Below, in pieces: positions 18,190-30,393 of a DNA stretch of 64,000 nt. The DNA is taken from positions 62,001 to 126,000 of the forward strand of contig DEYP01000023.1 of assembly GCA_002364615.1 (NCBI GenBank), read 5' to 3'. The notes beneath the pieces are model-generated. The model saw only the letters and a program-made list of their open reading frames with translations, was not told the origin of the DNA and made no database searches. The number at the start of each line of letters is the position of its first letter. Positions within the stretch are counted from its first letter, which is position 1. The stretch is from Arsukibacterium sp. UBA3155. GTDB lineage: Bacteria > Pseudomonadota > Gammaproteobacteria > Enterobacterales > Alteromonadaceae. Made by a program: the position numbers and the translations under genes.

Positions 18190-20444
18190 CCTGGTTAAAG
18201 TGGTTGCCCTGGCGGTACGTGGTGCGCTATGTCGCCCACAAGCATGGTTTTATTGATCCTGTGGCGTTACTGGCCAAATTACACAATTTTGCCCAGCCTT
18301 CTGAAGTGGGTGAACCGATTGAACTGCTGCGAGCGGGCGTAGTATTTCATGCCCGTGGTTTAATTAATAGCAGGGTTATTCAACATAACCTGGATTGGGT
18401 TTGGCCATACTGGATTGAACGCCAGTTTGACCCCAATGATGAATCGTTTATACCACGGGCATTTTCAATTACCCATATTAACCTGACCCATCGCAACTGG
18501 ACCGCGATCGGTTACCCGGATTGTCCTGAGCTACCGATTGTTGACCCCAGGGGTTTGCTTACCCCATTTTTAGACAGCTGGTCGTTGGATGGCTGGATAA
18601 TGCCGGAGCAGGGGGACTGTCTGCTACCCTCGCGGGCAGACGACAGTCAGCAGCAAATGACTGTCGCCGGTGATGTCAGTATCACCACCACTTCCCGCAA
18701 GCAGGGCATGATTCTACAAAATAAAGCCTGGGTAGCGCTGGAAAACGGAGTGCCGGTAGTAAAAATGCGCCTGAAAGCAAAGGCTGATACAGCGGGCTAT
18801 CTGGTATTGGCCTTACGCCCGCAAAACCCTGAGGGCGTCAGTTTTATTCATAAGGTAGCGCTGAATGAGCAACATGATCAGTGGCTGGTTGATGACCGTA
18901 AACGCGTTCATTTCAGCCAGCCGGCAGACAGATACCATGTCTCTGCCTATAAACAAGGCGATGTATATATTCATCTTGCTGATGCTCAGCAACAGACAGA
19001 AGGTCTCTGTGATGTGGGCATGGTCACGGCTGCCGCGTTATTTAAACTGCCGGAGAATGACTGGCAAGAAATAGAAGTCACCGTGCCGCTCACCTCTGCA
19101 GCGCAGCCCCAATTGCAAGCAGACGCCTGGCCGGCAGAGCAGCAAAAATGTTGTCAACTGCAGTGTCCGGATCCGCAATATCAGTTTTTATATGACGCGG
19201 CGATAAACTCGCTGATCCTGCATTCCCCTGAAGACGTGTATCCCGGGCCCTACACCTACAAACGTTTCTGGTTCAGAGATGCGGCCTTTATTATTCATGC
19301 ATTATTGTGTGCCGGGTTGACTGACCGCGCCGCCCGGGCTTTGCAGCAGTTTCCGGCCAGGCAAACCCTGCTGGGGTACTTTCGCTCGCAGGAAGGCGAG
19401 TGGGACGCTAATGGCGAAGTGCTATGGATCCTTAAGCGCTACGTCGAACTGACCGGCCGTGAGTTGTCATCTGACTGGCATAACCCGCTGAAAAAAGGCG
19501 CGCGCTGGATTATTAACAAACGGCTGTCAGCTAAGCTCGATGCGCCGCATGCCGGGTTATTACCCGCCGGTTTTAGTGCCGAGCATCTGGGCCCCAACGA
19601 TTACTATTACTGGGATGATTTTTGGGGCGTGGCTGGTCTGCAGGCTGCAGCAAGGCTTTTTAGCAAAACCGACCCGAAGCTACAGCAAGAGTTTACTGAC
19701 GCGGCGGCGGATTTCAGTGCTGCAATAGATAACAGCCTGATGCACTGTGCCAGCCGGCTGAAGCGACCTGGAATGCCAGCTTCGCCTTACCGGAGGCTTG
19801 ATGCCGGCGCTATTGGTTCGCTGGCTATTGGTTATCCGGTGCAGTTGTGTCGCCCGGACGACGCCCGCTTGCTGGACACTGTGGAGTTTTTGCTAAAACG
19901 CTGTTTTGTGCAGGATGCATTTTATCAGGATATGATTCACTCAGGGTTAAATGCCTATTTGACCCTGCACGTTGCCCAGATTTTACTTCGCAATAATGAT
20001 CCCCGTTACCTGGTGCTGATGGATGCGGTGGCTGCGCTTTCCTCGCCCACAGGCCAATGGCCGGAAGCCATTCATCCGGCGACGGGCGGCGGCTGTATGG
20101 GGGATGGCCACCACGTGTGGGCAGCTGCCGAATGGCTGTTGATGGTCCGCAATTGTTTTGTGCGTGAGGAAGAGAGCCATCTGGTGTTGGCGGCTGGCGT
20201 GCCAGAGCGCTGGCTGAACAGCGAAAATGTTATTCGGTTTGGACCGGCGCCAACGAGTTTTGGCAGCATTAGTCTGACAATCCGCCAGCAGCAGGATGAA
20301 AATGTTGTGCTGCAGTGGCAGGCAGACTGGCATAAAGCAAAGGGACCGCAGCTTGAGATCTGTTTACCCGGTTATCAGCGTCTCTCGGTAGCAGCTGCAA
20401 CGTCAGGAAACGTTAACCTAAAAAAACGGAGCATCAGCAGATGA
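18186..20444 (+). CDS. Six-hairpin glycosidase-like protein (GH15/debranching-like), function unknown
   Basis: 752 residues, no signal peptide. The N-terminal half looks beta-rich; the C-terminal half (from about residue 330) shows the alpha/alpha-toroid pattern of glucoamylase/debranching-type enzymes: YKRFWFRDAAFIIHALLCAG, EGEWDANGEVLWILKRY and YYWDDFWGVAGL. Acidic residues in these segments are candidate catalytic groups. Translationally coupled at both ends (4-base overlaps) with TVP38-like and GT4 genes. Could cleave or remodel a glucan or glycolipid, but I cannot assign the substrate. Confidence 0.7.
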   Translation: MTWLKWLPWRYVVRYVAHKHGFIDPVALLAKLHNFAQPSEVGEPIELLRAGVVFHARGLINSRVIQHNLDWVWPYWIERQFDPNDESFIPRAFSITHINLTHRNWTAIGYPDCPELPIVDPRGLLTPFLDSWSLDGWIMPEQGDCLLPSRADDSQQQMTVAGDVSITTTSRKQGMILQNKAWVALENGVPVVKMRLKAKADTAGYLVLALRPQNPEGVSFIHKVALNEQHDQWLVDDRKRVHFSQPADRYHVSAYKQGDVYIHLADAQQQTEGLCDVGMVTAAALFKLPENDWQEIEVTVPLTSAAQPQLQADAWPAEQQKCCQLQCPDPQYQFLYDAAINSLILHSPEDVYPGPYTYKRFWFRDAAFIIHALLCAGLTDRAARALQQFPARQTLLGYFRSQEGEWDANGEVLWILKRYVELTGRELSSDWHNPLKKGARWIINKRLSAKLDAPHAGLLPAGFSAEHLGPNDYYYWDDFWGVAGLQAAARLFSKTDPKLQQEFTDAAADFSAAIDNSLMHCASRLKRPGMPASPYRRLDAGAIGSLAIGYPVQLCRPDDARLLDTVEFLLKRCFVQDAFYQDMIHSGLNAYLTLHVAQILLRNNDPRYLVLMDAVAALSSPTGQWPEAIHPATGGGCMGDGHHVWAAAEWLLMVRNCFVREEESHLVLAAGVPERWLNSENVIRFGPAPTSFGSISLTIRQQQDENVVLQWQADWHKAKGPQLEICLPGYQRLSVAAATSGNVNLKKRSISR

Positions 20445-21736
20445 ATATTGTCATCTTTACCAATACCTATACCCCGCATGTGGGCGGGGTGGCGCGCTCA
20501 GTAGAGGCATTTGTTTCTGAATACCGGAAGTTGGGGCATCGGGTACTGGTGGTAGCGCCGGAGTTTGCCGGGATGCCAGAAGAAGAGCTTGATGTGGTAC
20601 GAATCGCTGCTATTCAGAACTTTAATGCCAGCGATTTCTCTGTCGCCCTGCCGTTTCATGATAGGTTAAGTGACGTACTCGATGAATTCGAGCCCGACAT
20701 TATTCACTCCCAACATCCGTTTTTGCTGGGAATGAGTGCACTTCGTACTGCCCGCTATCGCAACTTGCCATTAGTTTTTACTCACCATACCTTGTACGAA
20801 CAATATACCCATTATGTGCCGGGCGATTCGCAAACCATGCAGCATTTTGCTATCGCGCTGGCTACCCGCTATGCCAATCTCTGCGATCAGGTTATTGCGC
20901 CAAGCCAGAGCATTGCTGACTTACTGCATCAGCGGGGTGTTACCAGTCCGCTTAAGGTGATCCCGACCGGGGTGTATTTGGAAAATTTTGCCAATGGCGA
21001 TGGCAATTTGGTACGCCGACAGCTGGACATTCCAGCAGATGCTATGGTTATCGGTCATCTTGGTCGCTTAGCACCGGAAAAAAACCTTGCCGTACTCAGC
21101 CAGGCAGTGGCCGAAGCTATTGGTAGCCATTCAAAAGCACATTTTCTGGTCGTAGGGGCAGGGCCTTCTGAACATGCAATCCGTCAGATATTTGCAGACG
21201 CAGGCATCGCTGACCGGCTGCATCTGGCCGGCGTGCTACAGCGGCAACAACTGACAGATGCGCTGCACGCTATGGATATATTTTCTTTTGCTTCGACCAG
21301 TGAAACCCAGGGTATGGTGGTGACAGAAGCGATGGCTGCTGGATTACCCGTCGTGGCCTTTGACGCCCCTGGTGTGCGGGAAGTTGTGATAAATAACAAT
21401 AATGGGCTTTTGCTGAGCGAAACCTCAGCGAAAGCCCTGACGGCGGCATTGACTGAGCTGATGAACAGCCCAGAAAAAATTAAGATGCTGGGTCAGGGTG
21501 CACTGCGCACAGCAGGTAACTTTGCGATGTCTTGTTCTGCTGCCAAGGCTTTACTGTGCTTCCGATCGCTTCTGGATACTGTGCCAGTGAACACAAAAAC
21601 AGAAAGAGACTGGGAAGACGTGCTGGCCTGGATAAAGGCCGAGTGGGATATTTTAAGTAGCGTTGCTGTGGCGGGTACCACTGCGGTTAGTAGTGGTTTA
21701 TTTGCAGATAACAAATTTGCCGCCAGCAAGAAATGA
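20441..21736 (+). CDS. Glycosyltransferase family 4 (diacylglycerol glucosyltransferase-like)
   Basis: 431 residues. GT-B fold: N-terminal MNIVIFTNTYTPHVGGVA with Gly-rich acceptor loop, THHTLYEQYTHY, then C-terminal HLGRLAPEKNL and ETQGMVVTEAMAAGLPVV (E-x7-E donor-binding motif). The N-terminal wording resembles processive or monoglucosyl-diacylglycerol synthases, which suggests a lipid acceptor, but this is inference. The C-terminal 60 residues extend beyond the usual fold. In an operon with VTT, glycosidase-like and phosphodiesterase/EEP genes. Confidence 0.85.
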   Translation: MNIVIFTNTYTPHVGGVARSVEAFVSEYRKLGHRVLVVAPEFAGMPEEELDVVRIAAIQNFNASDFSVALPFHDRLSDVLDEFEPDIIHSQHPFLLGMSALRTARYRNLPLVFTHHTLYEQYTHYVPGDSQTMQHFAIALATRYANLCDQVIAPSQSIADLLHQRGVTSPLKVIPTGVYLENFANGDGNLVRRQLDIPADAMVIGHLGRLAPEKNLAVLSQAVAEAIGSHSKAHFLVVGAGPSEHAIRQIFADAGIADRLHLAGVLQRQQLTDALHAMDIFSFASTSETQGMVVTEAMAAGLPVVAFDAPGVREVVINNNNGLLLSETSAKALTAALTELMNSPEKIKMLGQGALRTAGNFAMSCSAAKALLCFRSLLDTVPVNTKTERDWEDVLAWIKAEWDILSSVAVAGTTAVSSGLFADNKFAASKK

Positions 21737-21805
21737 ACCCGGGTAGCAGCACACTTTTTTAATTTTTTAATGACCACCATTTGTTAATACTGTCCGGAGA
21801 ACCTT

Positions 21806-24208
21806 ATGATCAGTCGGGTCGAAGTGTGGTTTCGTTGGCTAAGGCGCAGCGTTAGCCGCAGTCACTGGTTTACAAAACTGTTGCGGTTGCCGGTGTCAAA
21901 AGGTTCGGGGGTCCGCCCGGGCCTGATTATGGTCCAGATCGATGGTTTGGCACAGCCCCAGTTACAACAGGCACTTAAGCGCGGCAAAATGCCATTTTTA
22001 CAACGCTTGCTGCAGCGCGAGCACTACAAACTGCAGGCGCATTACAGTGGTTTGCCAGCAACCACGCCTGCTGTGCAGGCAGAACTGTTTTATGGCGTGA
22101 AAACCGCGGTGCCGGCCTTTTCATTCCGCGACAGGCAAACCGGCGAAATTGTCCGGATGCTGCAACCTGATACTGCCGCAAAGGTCGAGCAGGGCTTACA
22201 ACAGCAAAGCGACGCGCCCCTGCTACAGGACGGTAGTGCTTATTCCAATATTTACACCGGTGGTGCGGCCGAATCCCATTTTTGCGCTGCAACAATGGGC
22301 TGGGGCACAGCGCTGCGAGCAGCCAATCCTATGGTATTGCTGGGGCTTGTTCTGAGTAATTTATACAGCGTACTGAGGATTATCGGTTTGTTTTTTCTGG
22401 AACTGGGGCTGGCAATAGTCGATTTTTGTCGCGGCATTATTAAGGGGCAGGATTTTCTCAGTGAATTAAAGTTCATTCCTGCCAGGGTTGCGGTATCAAT
22501 TGTGTTGCGGGAGCTTTGTGTTATCGGTGGCAAGATGGATATTGCCCGGGGCTTGCCGGTGGTGCATATCAATTTACTTGGATACGATGAACAGTCTCAC
22601 CGTCGTGGACCCTCATCGCTATTTGCTCACTGGACCTTAAAGGGTATTGATGACAGCGTTGCCCGTCTCTGGCGGGCAGCACATCGCTCGCAATGGCGTA
22701 ATTATCAGATTTGGCTTTATTCTGATCACGGTCAGGCCAAAGTGACGCCGTATCACGTGATGCAAGGTTATCCACTGCAGCAGGCAGTAGACGCCTGTTT
22801 TGAAACGCTGAATTTATTGCCGGCGGGCCTGCAGCGTAAAGTTACCGGCAGCGTACAAACCCAGCGGGCACGTTTATTAGGCGGTAATAAAGTACAGCGG
22901 ATGTTTTCCGTCAATATTAGCGACGACCAGATGGCAGCGGATAACGAGATTAAGGTGGCGGCGCAGGGGCCGGTGGGTCATATCTACGCCGGTGCGCCAT
23001 TATCTGAGGCCGATAGCGCTTCGCTGGCAACAGAACTGGCGGTTAAGCATAAAGTACCGCTGGTGCTGGCAGTGGAGGGGCCTGATCGGGTGCGGGCCAC
23101 CACGGCAGAAGGCGATTTTTATCTGCCGCAGGATAAAGCCAAAATTTTTGGTGCGGATCATCCTTTTCTGGACGGTGTCAGTGACGATATTCTGCGGTTG
23201 TGCCAGCATCCGGATGCCGGCGATTTGGTGATTATGGGATGGCGAAAAGGCGTAAAGGCGCAGTCGTTCGCTGATGAAAACGGGGCCCACGCCGGGGCAA
23301 CCCCAGCAGAAACGCATGGCTTTGCTTTGTTGCCGGAAGATGTGACGTTGCCTGATACGCCTTATGGTTATATCAGGCCTTCAGATATCTATCACGCTGC
23401 GCTGCAGCAGCTGGGCAGGAGCTCATCTAAACCGACAAGCCGCAAGGACAGCATCCCCAATAGCTGTGATAGCCTGCGGGTAATGACATACAACGTCCAT
23501 AGCTGTATCGGTCTGGATGGCAAAATTGACGTGGAGCGGATTGCCAGAGTGATTGCCCTGGCTAAGCCAGATGTCGTGGTATTACAGGAACTTGATGTGG
23601 GGCGCGATCGCACTCAAGGCCTGGATCAGGCGCAGCTGATCGCCAGAGCGCTGGAGATGGAATTTCATTTCCATCCGGCAATGCATCTGGAGGAAGAGAA
23701 GTATGGTGATGCGATACTTACCCATTTGCCAATGACTCTGGTTAAAGCTGGTCCACTACCTGGTTTGGCCGATAAACCAAAACTGGAACCACGCGGAGCA
23801 ATCTGGGCAACGGTTGAACTGCATGGCCAGCAGATAAATATTATTAATACCCATCTGGGGCTGCAACCCCGGGAGCGGTTGGCGCAAATTGATGCGCTGC
23901 TGAGTGAAGAATGGCTTGGCCATCCTGACTGCAACGGGCCGGTCATATTCTGTGGTGATTTAAATGCCCAGCCAGGCTCAGAAGTTTGTCGGCGCCTTAA
24001 CCAGAAAATGACCGATGCCCAGACGCTGCTGGAAGGGTATCGGCCCCGGGGGACCTTTCCCAGTCGCTTTGCCGCCATCCGGATAGATCATATTTATGTC
24101 AGTGAGTCAGTAGAAGTAACCGCTGTGGAGATACCCGGCTCAGTGCAGGCAAAAATAGCGTCGGACCATCTGCCACTGCTGATTGCCCTGGCTATTCCAC
24201 AGCCGTAA
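21806..24208 (+). CDS. Fusion: alkaline-phosphatase-superfamily phosphodiesterase + EEP domain
   Basis: 800 residues with two enzymes. Residues about 35-540: metal-dependent phosphodiesterase/nucleotide pyrophosphatase-type domain with VQIDG (Asp46), candidate nucleophile Thr in ATTPAVQAE (86-87), YDEQSHRRGP and YSDHGQ metal ligands. A hydrophobic stretch near 175-215 may be one or two membrane segments. Residues 557-800: complete endonuclease/exonuclease/phosphatase domain (MTYNVHS, LQELD, INTHLGL, CGDLNAQP, SDHLPL), similar to E. coli YbhP-type proteins. Probably membrane-associated and acting on a phospho-lipid or phosphodiester; substrate unknown. Confidence 0.85.
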   Translation: MISRVEVWFRWLRRSVSRSHWFTKLLRLPVSKGSGVRPGLIMVQIDGLAQPQLQQALKRGKMPFLQRLLQREHYKLQAHYSGLPATTPAVQAELFYGVKTAVPAFSFRDRQTGEIVRMLQPDTAAKVEQGLQQQSDAPLLQDGSAYSNIYTGGAAESHFCAATMGWGTALRAANPMVLLGLVLSNLYSVLRIIGLFFLELGLAIVDFCRGIIKGQDFLSELKFIPARVAVSIVLRELCVIGGKMDIARGLPVVHINLLGYDEQSHRRGPSSLFAHWTLKGIDDSVARLWRAAHRSQWRNYQIWLYSDHGQAKVTPYHVMQGYPLQQAVDACFETLNLLPAGLQRKVTGSVQTQRARLLGGNKVQRMFSVNISDDQMAADNEIKVAAQGPVGHIYAGAPLSEADSASLATELAVKHKVPLVLAVEGPDRVRATTAEGDFYLPQDKAKIFGADHPFLDGVSDDILRLCQHPDAGDLVIMGWRKGVKAQSFADENGAHAGATPAETHGFALLPEDVTLPDTPYGYIRPSDIYHAALQQLGRSSSKPTSRKDSIPNSCDSLRVMTYNVHSCIGLDGKIDVERIARVIALAKPDVVVLQELDVGRDRTQGLDQAQLIARALEMEFHFHPAMHLEEEKYGDAILTHLPMTLVKAGPLPGLADKPKLEPRGAIWATVELHGQQINIINTHLGLQPRERLAQIDALLSEEWLGHPDCNGPVIFCGDLNAQPGSEVCRRLNQKMTDAQTLLEGYRPRGTFPSRFAAIRIDHIYVSESVEVTAVEIPGSVQAKIASDHLPLLIALAIPQP

Positions 24209-24234
24209 AGTGCAGCTGAAAAGCCGGCGTGAAA

Positions 24235-25992
<1,758 letters not shown>

Positions 25993-25996
<4 letters not shown>

Positions 25997-26799
25997 GCCT
26001 GCAATCCGCTTAGCCTGAATAACCTGCGGGCATTTTCAGTGGTGCTTCCGGCCAATTGCTGACTACTGATACTTTTTAGACGACAAATTTCAGCAGCAAT
26101 GGCGGGCAGCAACGCCGGTTCGTTATTTTTAGGACGGGGTTTAATGGTTCGCGGCAGCAAATAGGGGGCGTCAGTTTCCAGCAGTATCCTATCGAGCGGC
26201 AAATATTGTATCGCCTGCTGTAAGCTCTGGCCGCGGCGTTCGTCACATACCCAACCGGTAACACCTATGTAAAGACCTAAGTCGAGGTAGGCTTTTAGCT
26301 GGTTACTGTCGCCAGTAAAGCAATGGGCAACACCGTGGTTTATCTGCTGCTCTTGTAACATGGCAAACTGGGTAGCAAACGCATCACGCTCATGCAGGTA
26401 TACCGGCATTTGCAGTTGTTTTGCCAGTTGTAACTGACTGGCAAAAACGTGCTGTTGCTCCGATCTGGGGGAAAAGTCTCGGTTAAAGTCAAGGCCACAT
26501 TCGCCAACAGCGACTACGGCTGGCAATGCAAGTAACTGGCGAAGCTGCCCCAACCATTCGGCGGCAACGTTGCCGGCCTGATGGGGATGGACGCCTGCGG
26601 TGGTATAGCAACCGGGATGGCTGCTGCAAAACTGCTGATTCTGCCGGCTCTCTCCAATATCAGAACCAATAAGCAGCATGTTATTGACCCCGGCATGTTG
26701 CGCCCGTTGCCAGATTTGCTGTTCTATTCCGGCAAACTGCTGACTAAACAAATTAACGCCACAGTCAAACCAGCCAGATTGAGTGCCGGCTTCAGTCAT
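25993..26799 (-). CDS. tatD: TatD family metal-dependent DNase
   Basis: 268 residues. TIM-barrel hydrolase: an early VNLFS in place of the usual N-terminal D-x-H-x-H, then GVHPHQA, VGECGLDFNRD, PVYLHERDA, HCFTGD and LLETDAPYL. Note that the first HxH metal motif appears altered to CGVNLF, so metal binding may differ from the family norm. Cytoplasmic 3'-5' DNase/RNase. Follows tatC and an exported protein gene, consistent with the ubi-tat-tatD-hemB order. Confidence 0.88.
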
Positions 26800-26800
26800 A

Positions 26801-27349
26801 CTAATCGACCCGGCGAACCTTTACGGTACGATTATTCTCGTCGTTGCCAAGACTAAAAGAATTAAACAGCCCGCGTTTAACGTAATGCTTTTCGCCAACC
26901 GCTATTTTATAGTAATCCGTTCCAGATTGACGCCAGACCTGGCCATTATCAAATTCAATAATCAACTCTTTACGCGGGCTAAAGCTGATTTTACTGACTG
27001 TCATTATCATTTCATCAGCGTTTTTATCTGCCGGTTTTTTGTGCTCTAAGCCAAATTCACTGGTGGTAGGTGCGGTTTTCGCCATTGCCGGGTTGTTGCT
27101 GACAGGGGCAGGGCGAACCGGCGCCTGACTGTGAGCCTGCACCGCATTGCTGCTGGCAGAAGCAGGCATTTCTGATGTGGTAGTAGCAGACAGGGTAATT
27201 TCGTCATAGCACACCAGGCGTTTTAGTGCATTTTGCTGCTGCCGGCACTCGGCAACCGCCTCCGCCAGAGGGTTAGCATATACCGGGGTGCTTAGCAGAG
27301 TCCCGATGGCTATAATAAAAGTAGAGACCAGGCAAAGCGTTTTTTTCAT
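26801..27349 (-). CDS. Exported protein with TagO/VasI-like cysteine motif
   Basis: 182 residues from the ATG at 27349, which overlaps the tatC stop as ATGA. Signal peptide to about residue 26 (VYA). It then reads [21 protein letters not shown], a C-x(n)-RLxCYD motif known from TagO/VasI-like type VI secretion-associated proteins and related periplasmic hypotheticals. The C-terminal half ([20 protein letters not shown]) resembles the beta-rich end of the same family. No T6SS genes are nearby, so a general periplasmic role is more likely. It sits between tatC and tatD. Confidence 0.7.
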   Translation of the reverse strand: MKKTLCLVSTFIIAIGTLLSTPVYANPLAEAVAECRQQQNALKRLVCYDEITLSATTTSEMPASASSNAVQAHSQAPVRPAPVSNNPAMAKTAPTTSEFGLEHKKPADKNADEMIMTVSKISFSPRKELIIEFDNGQVWRQSGTDYYKIAVGEKHYVKRGLFNSFSLGNDENNRTVKVRRVD

Positions 27350-28104
27350 TGTTGTTCTTCCTCTGCAGTATGTTCCGGTTCGGTCTTCGGTTGATAAAAG
27401 CGGCTTAACCACAAACCTGCTTCAAACAGCAACCACATTGGCACAGCCAGTAAGGTTTGCGATAACACATCGGGTGGTGTAAGCAGCATTCCCAGTACAA
27501 AAGCACCGACTACGATATAGGGCCGTTTACTGGCAAGTGTGGCCGGGGTTACCGTACCGGTCCAGACCAGCAGCAAAATAGCCACGGGTATTTCAAACGA
27601 TAAGCCAAAGGCAAAAAACAGTTTTAATACAAAATCGAGGTAACTACTGATATCAGTGGCAACGGTCACTCCGACCGGGGCTACACTGGTAAAGAAGGCA
27701 AAAACCAGCGGGAATACCACAAAGTAGGCAAAGGCAATGCCGCCATAAAATAACAAGGTGCTGCTGATCACCAGCGGCGCAACCAGTCGCTTCTCTTTGC
27801 CGTAGAGCGCTGGCGCGATAAACTGCCATACCTGCAACAGGATATAAGGAATAGCCAGGCATATTGCAACGATAAAAGTAAGCTTGAAGGGCGCGAAAAA
27901 AGGTGCGGCAACATCAGTGGCAATCATACTGCTGCCTTCTGGTAACACGGCAATAAGTGGTGCAGCAAGTAGCTGATAAATATCTGCAGCGAAGTAAGCC
28001 AGGCAGGCAAAAACGACGATCACCGCAATAACGCATTTCAACAGCCTGTTGCGCAGTTCCAGCAGGTGCCCCAGCAGACTATCGGCTTCCGGTTTAGTTT
28101 TCAT
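27346..28104 (-). CDS. tatC: Twin-arginine translocase subunit TatC
   Basis: 252 residues, six membrane helices. Signature [15 protein letters not shown] at the N-terminus, [19 protein letters not shown] in the second helix region, and [14 protein letters not shown]. Receptor for twin-arginine signal peptides. Overlaps the tatB gene by 11 bases and the exported-protein gene by 4. Confidence 0.97.
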   Translation of the reverse strand: MKTKPEADSLLGHLLELRNRLLKCVIAVIVVFACLAYFAADIYQLLAAPLIAVLPEGSSMIATDVAAPFFAPFKLTFIVAICLAIPYILLQVWQFIAPALYGKEKRLVAPLVISSTLLFYGGIAFAYFVVFPLVFAFFTSVAPVGVTVATDISSYLDFVLKLFFAFGLSFEIPVAILLLVWTGTVTPATLASKRPYIVVGAFVLGMLLTPPDVLSQTLLAVPMWLLFEAGLWLSRFYQPKTEPEHTAEEEQQ

Positions 28105-28459
28105 CTTTTCTATTTTCTACAGACTTAATGTCAGCGTCAGGCGCTGTGGTGTTTTTTGTTGCTGGCTCTGCCAGCGGTGCTGATGGCGGATTTACGGACT
28201 TTGCCGCTGCCCGCAGTTCATCCAGTGCTGCTTGCTCATCGGAGGTTAGGTTAAGCAGGTTTTTAGTTTCGGCATCTTTTAATTTCTGATGCAGCTCGTG
28301 CACCCTTAAATTCTCGCTAAGCTCTGCCTGCATCTGGCTGCCAAACTGCTTAATACTGCGGATGGTTTTTACGGTACTGCGGATGGCGCCGGGCAGCCGT
28401 TCAGGCCCCAGCACCAGTAAGGCAATAACCGCAATAACCAGTAGCTCCCAGAAACCCAT
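28094..28459 (-). CDS. tatB: Twin-arginine translocase subunit TatB
   Basis: 121 residues: one N-terminal helix [20 protein letters not shown] followed by an amphipathic helix [16 protein letters not shown], with the conserved Glu/Gly-Pro hinge. The C-terminal tail is Ala/Pro/Lys-rich. Starts immediately after tatA with no spacing and overlaps tatC by 11 bases. Confidence 0.95.
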   Translation of the reverse strand: MGFWELLVIAVIALLVLGPERLPGAIRSTVKTIRSIKQFGSQMQAELSENLRVHELHQKLKDAETKNLLNLTSDEQAALDELRAAAKSVNPPSAPLAEPATKNTTAPDADIKSVENRKDEN

Positions 28460-28708
28460 TTAGCTTTTATCTTTCTCTGTTTGTTTAGCAGAGTCGGTCT
28501 GACTATCGCTGTGGCTGCGTTTTTGCTCTGCCAGTTGTTCTGGCGTATCGTCTTCTGCAGCGGGCTCATCTTTTACAGAGCTGCGAAACCCCTTGATTGC
28601 AGAACCTAAATCGGTGCCAATACCACGTAATTTTTTGGTGCCGAATAACAACACAATAATTGCCAGAACAATCAACAATTGCCAAATACTAATACCGCCA
28701 AAACCCAT
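28460..28708 (-). CDS. tatA: Twin-arginine translocase subunit TatA
   Basis: 82 residues: membrane helix with [18 protein letters not shown], then the hinge [20 protein letters not shown] and an acidic tail with EDDTPEQ. Pore-forming subunit of the Tat system. First of tatABC, 53 bases after ubiB. Confidence 0.96.
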   Translation of the reverse strand: MGFGGISIWQLLIVLAIIVLLFGTKKLRGIGTDLGSAIKGFRSSVKDEPAAEDDTPEQLAEQKRSHSDSQTDSAKQTEKDKS

Positions 28709-28761
28709 AATAATTACCTCTGTAATCTATGCTGAAGTTGCTCAGTCAGTGTGCAACAACT

Positions 28762-30390
28762 TTATGATAATAGTGCTTTTGCCGCGAAAAAGATAGCCCC
28801 GCCCAGCAACGCACCTGCCAGCCATGACGCTCCGAAACTGAGCACTATAGTACCACTTATCAGCATGCCCGCAGCAAGTGCAGCTGCAACAATTTGTCGG
28901 GTGGTTTTGCCCTGTTGCAGCTGCAGCAACTGCAACTGCTGTAGCAACAACGCTTGTTGTTTAGGCCCCTGCTCCAGATACCGATGTAACAAGGTTGGCA
29001 TCTGTGGCAGTTTTTCAGCCCAGAATGGCGCATTGTCTTTAACCTGGCGCCAGAGTGCGGGTAACCCTACCTGTTGTTTTACCCAGCTTTCTAAAAACGG
29101 TTTAGCGGTTTTCCACAGATCCAATTGCGGATAGAGCTGTCGGCCCAGCCCTTCAACATACAGCAGGGTTTTTTGTAACAGCACTAATTGTGGCTGCACT
29201 TGCATATTGAAACGGCGGGCGGTGCTAAATAAGTTCAGTAGTACATGGCCAAACGAAATGTCAGCCAGTGGTTTTTGAAAAATAGGCTCACAGACTGTTC
29301 TGATCGCGCTTTCAAACTCTTCTACATTGGTATCAAGTGGTACCCAGCCGGAATCAAGATGCAGCTGAGCGACTTTGCGATAGTCGCGGTTAAAGAAGGC
29401 GACAAAGTTCTCCGCGAGGTAACGCTTGTCTTCACTGTTTAAGGTGCCGACAATGCCGCAATCAATACCAATGTACTTCGGGTTGTGCGGATGCTCACGC
29501 GACACAAAAATATTGCCCGGGTGCATATCGGCATGAAAAAAGCTGTCGCGAAATACCTGAGTAAAAAAGACCTCAACTCCCCGTTTTGCCAGCAGCTCCA
29601 TATCGGTCTGCTGAGCGTTAAGCGCCGTGATATCAGACACGGGTATGCCATAGATCCGCTCCATCACCATTACATTGGGACGGCTGTAATCACTATATAC
29701 ATAAGGAATATATAAAGAATCAGAACCTTCAAAATTACGCCGCAACTGAATAGCATTAGCTGCCTCGCGCTGCAGGTCAAGCTCATCGATAATGGTTTTA
29801 CGATATTCAGATACCACTTCGCGTGGTCGCAGACGCTTACCGTCGGGTAAGTAACGGGCAGCAATAGCCGCCAGGCCATCCATTAAATCCAGATCCGCGA
29901 TAATTTGTTTAAGAATATCTGGCCGGATAACCTTGATAACGACATCTGCGTCGCTGCCGTCGGGTTGGCGCAGCACTGCGGCATGCACCTGAGCTATTGA
30001 GGCTGAAGCCAGAGGCACGACGCTGAAGCTGCTGAACAACTCACTGATATCTTTTAGTTCCAGCGCTTGTTCAATAAGTTTTTGAGCCTGCTCACCGGGA
30101 AAAGGGTCTACTTTATCCTGCAGCCTGGCAAGTTCGTCAGCAATATCGGCGGGTAATAAATCGCGTCTCGTCGATAACATCTGGCCAAACTTTATCCACA
30201 CCGGGCCGAGGCTTTGTAAAGCCAGCCTGAGCCGCTTGCCTACCGGATAATCAGGGTAACGGTTATTTAACCAGAACGCACTTTTACGCATGGTTCGGGC
30301 ATACCAGGGTTGCCAGGCTGGCGGTATCAGTTCATCAAGACCGTACTGCAACAACGTTTTCTGAATATGGTAAAAACGGCTGAATCGCAA
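28762..30390 (-). CDS. ubiB: Ubiquinone biosynthesis atypical kinase/ATPase
   Basis: 542 residues. KxGQ motif region [20 protein letters not shown]1/ADCK kinase core with [10 protein letters not shown] and [11 protein letters not shown] (catalytic-loop analogue) and IGIDCGIVG (DFG-like). Two hydrophobic helices at the C-terminus (about 497-540) anchor it in the membrane. Supports ubiquinone synthesis. Located 3 bases after ubiJ. Confidence 0.96.
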   Translation of the reverse strand: MRFSRFYHIQKTLLQYGLDELIPPAWQPWYARTMRKSAFWLNNRYPDYPVGKRLRLALQSLGPVWIKFGQMLSTRRDLLPADIADELARLQDKVDPFPGEQAQKLIEQALELKDISELFSSFSVVPLASASIAQVHAAVLRQPDGSDADVVIKVIRPDILKQIIADLDLMDGLAAIAARYLPDGKRLRPREVVSEYRKTIIDELDLQREAANAIQLRRNFEGSDSLYIPYVYSDYSRPNVMVMERIYGIPVSDITALNAQQTDMELLAKRGVEVFFTQVFRDSFFHADMHPGNIFVSREHPHNPKYIGIDCGIVGTLNSEDKRYLAENFVAFFNRDYRKVAQLHLDSGWVPLDTNVEEFESAIRTVCEPIFQKPLADISFGHVLLNLFSTARRFNMQVQPQLVLLQKTLLYVEGLGRQLYPQLDLWKTAKPFLESWVKQQVGLPALWRQVKDNAPFWAEKLPQMPTLLHRYLEQGPKQQALLLQQLQLLQLQQGKTTRQIVAAALAAGMLISGTIVLSFGASWLAGALLGGAIFFAAKALLS

Positions 30391-30393
30391 CGG

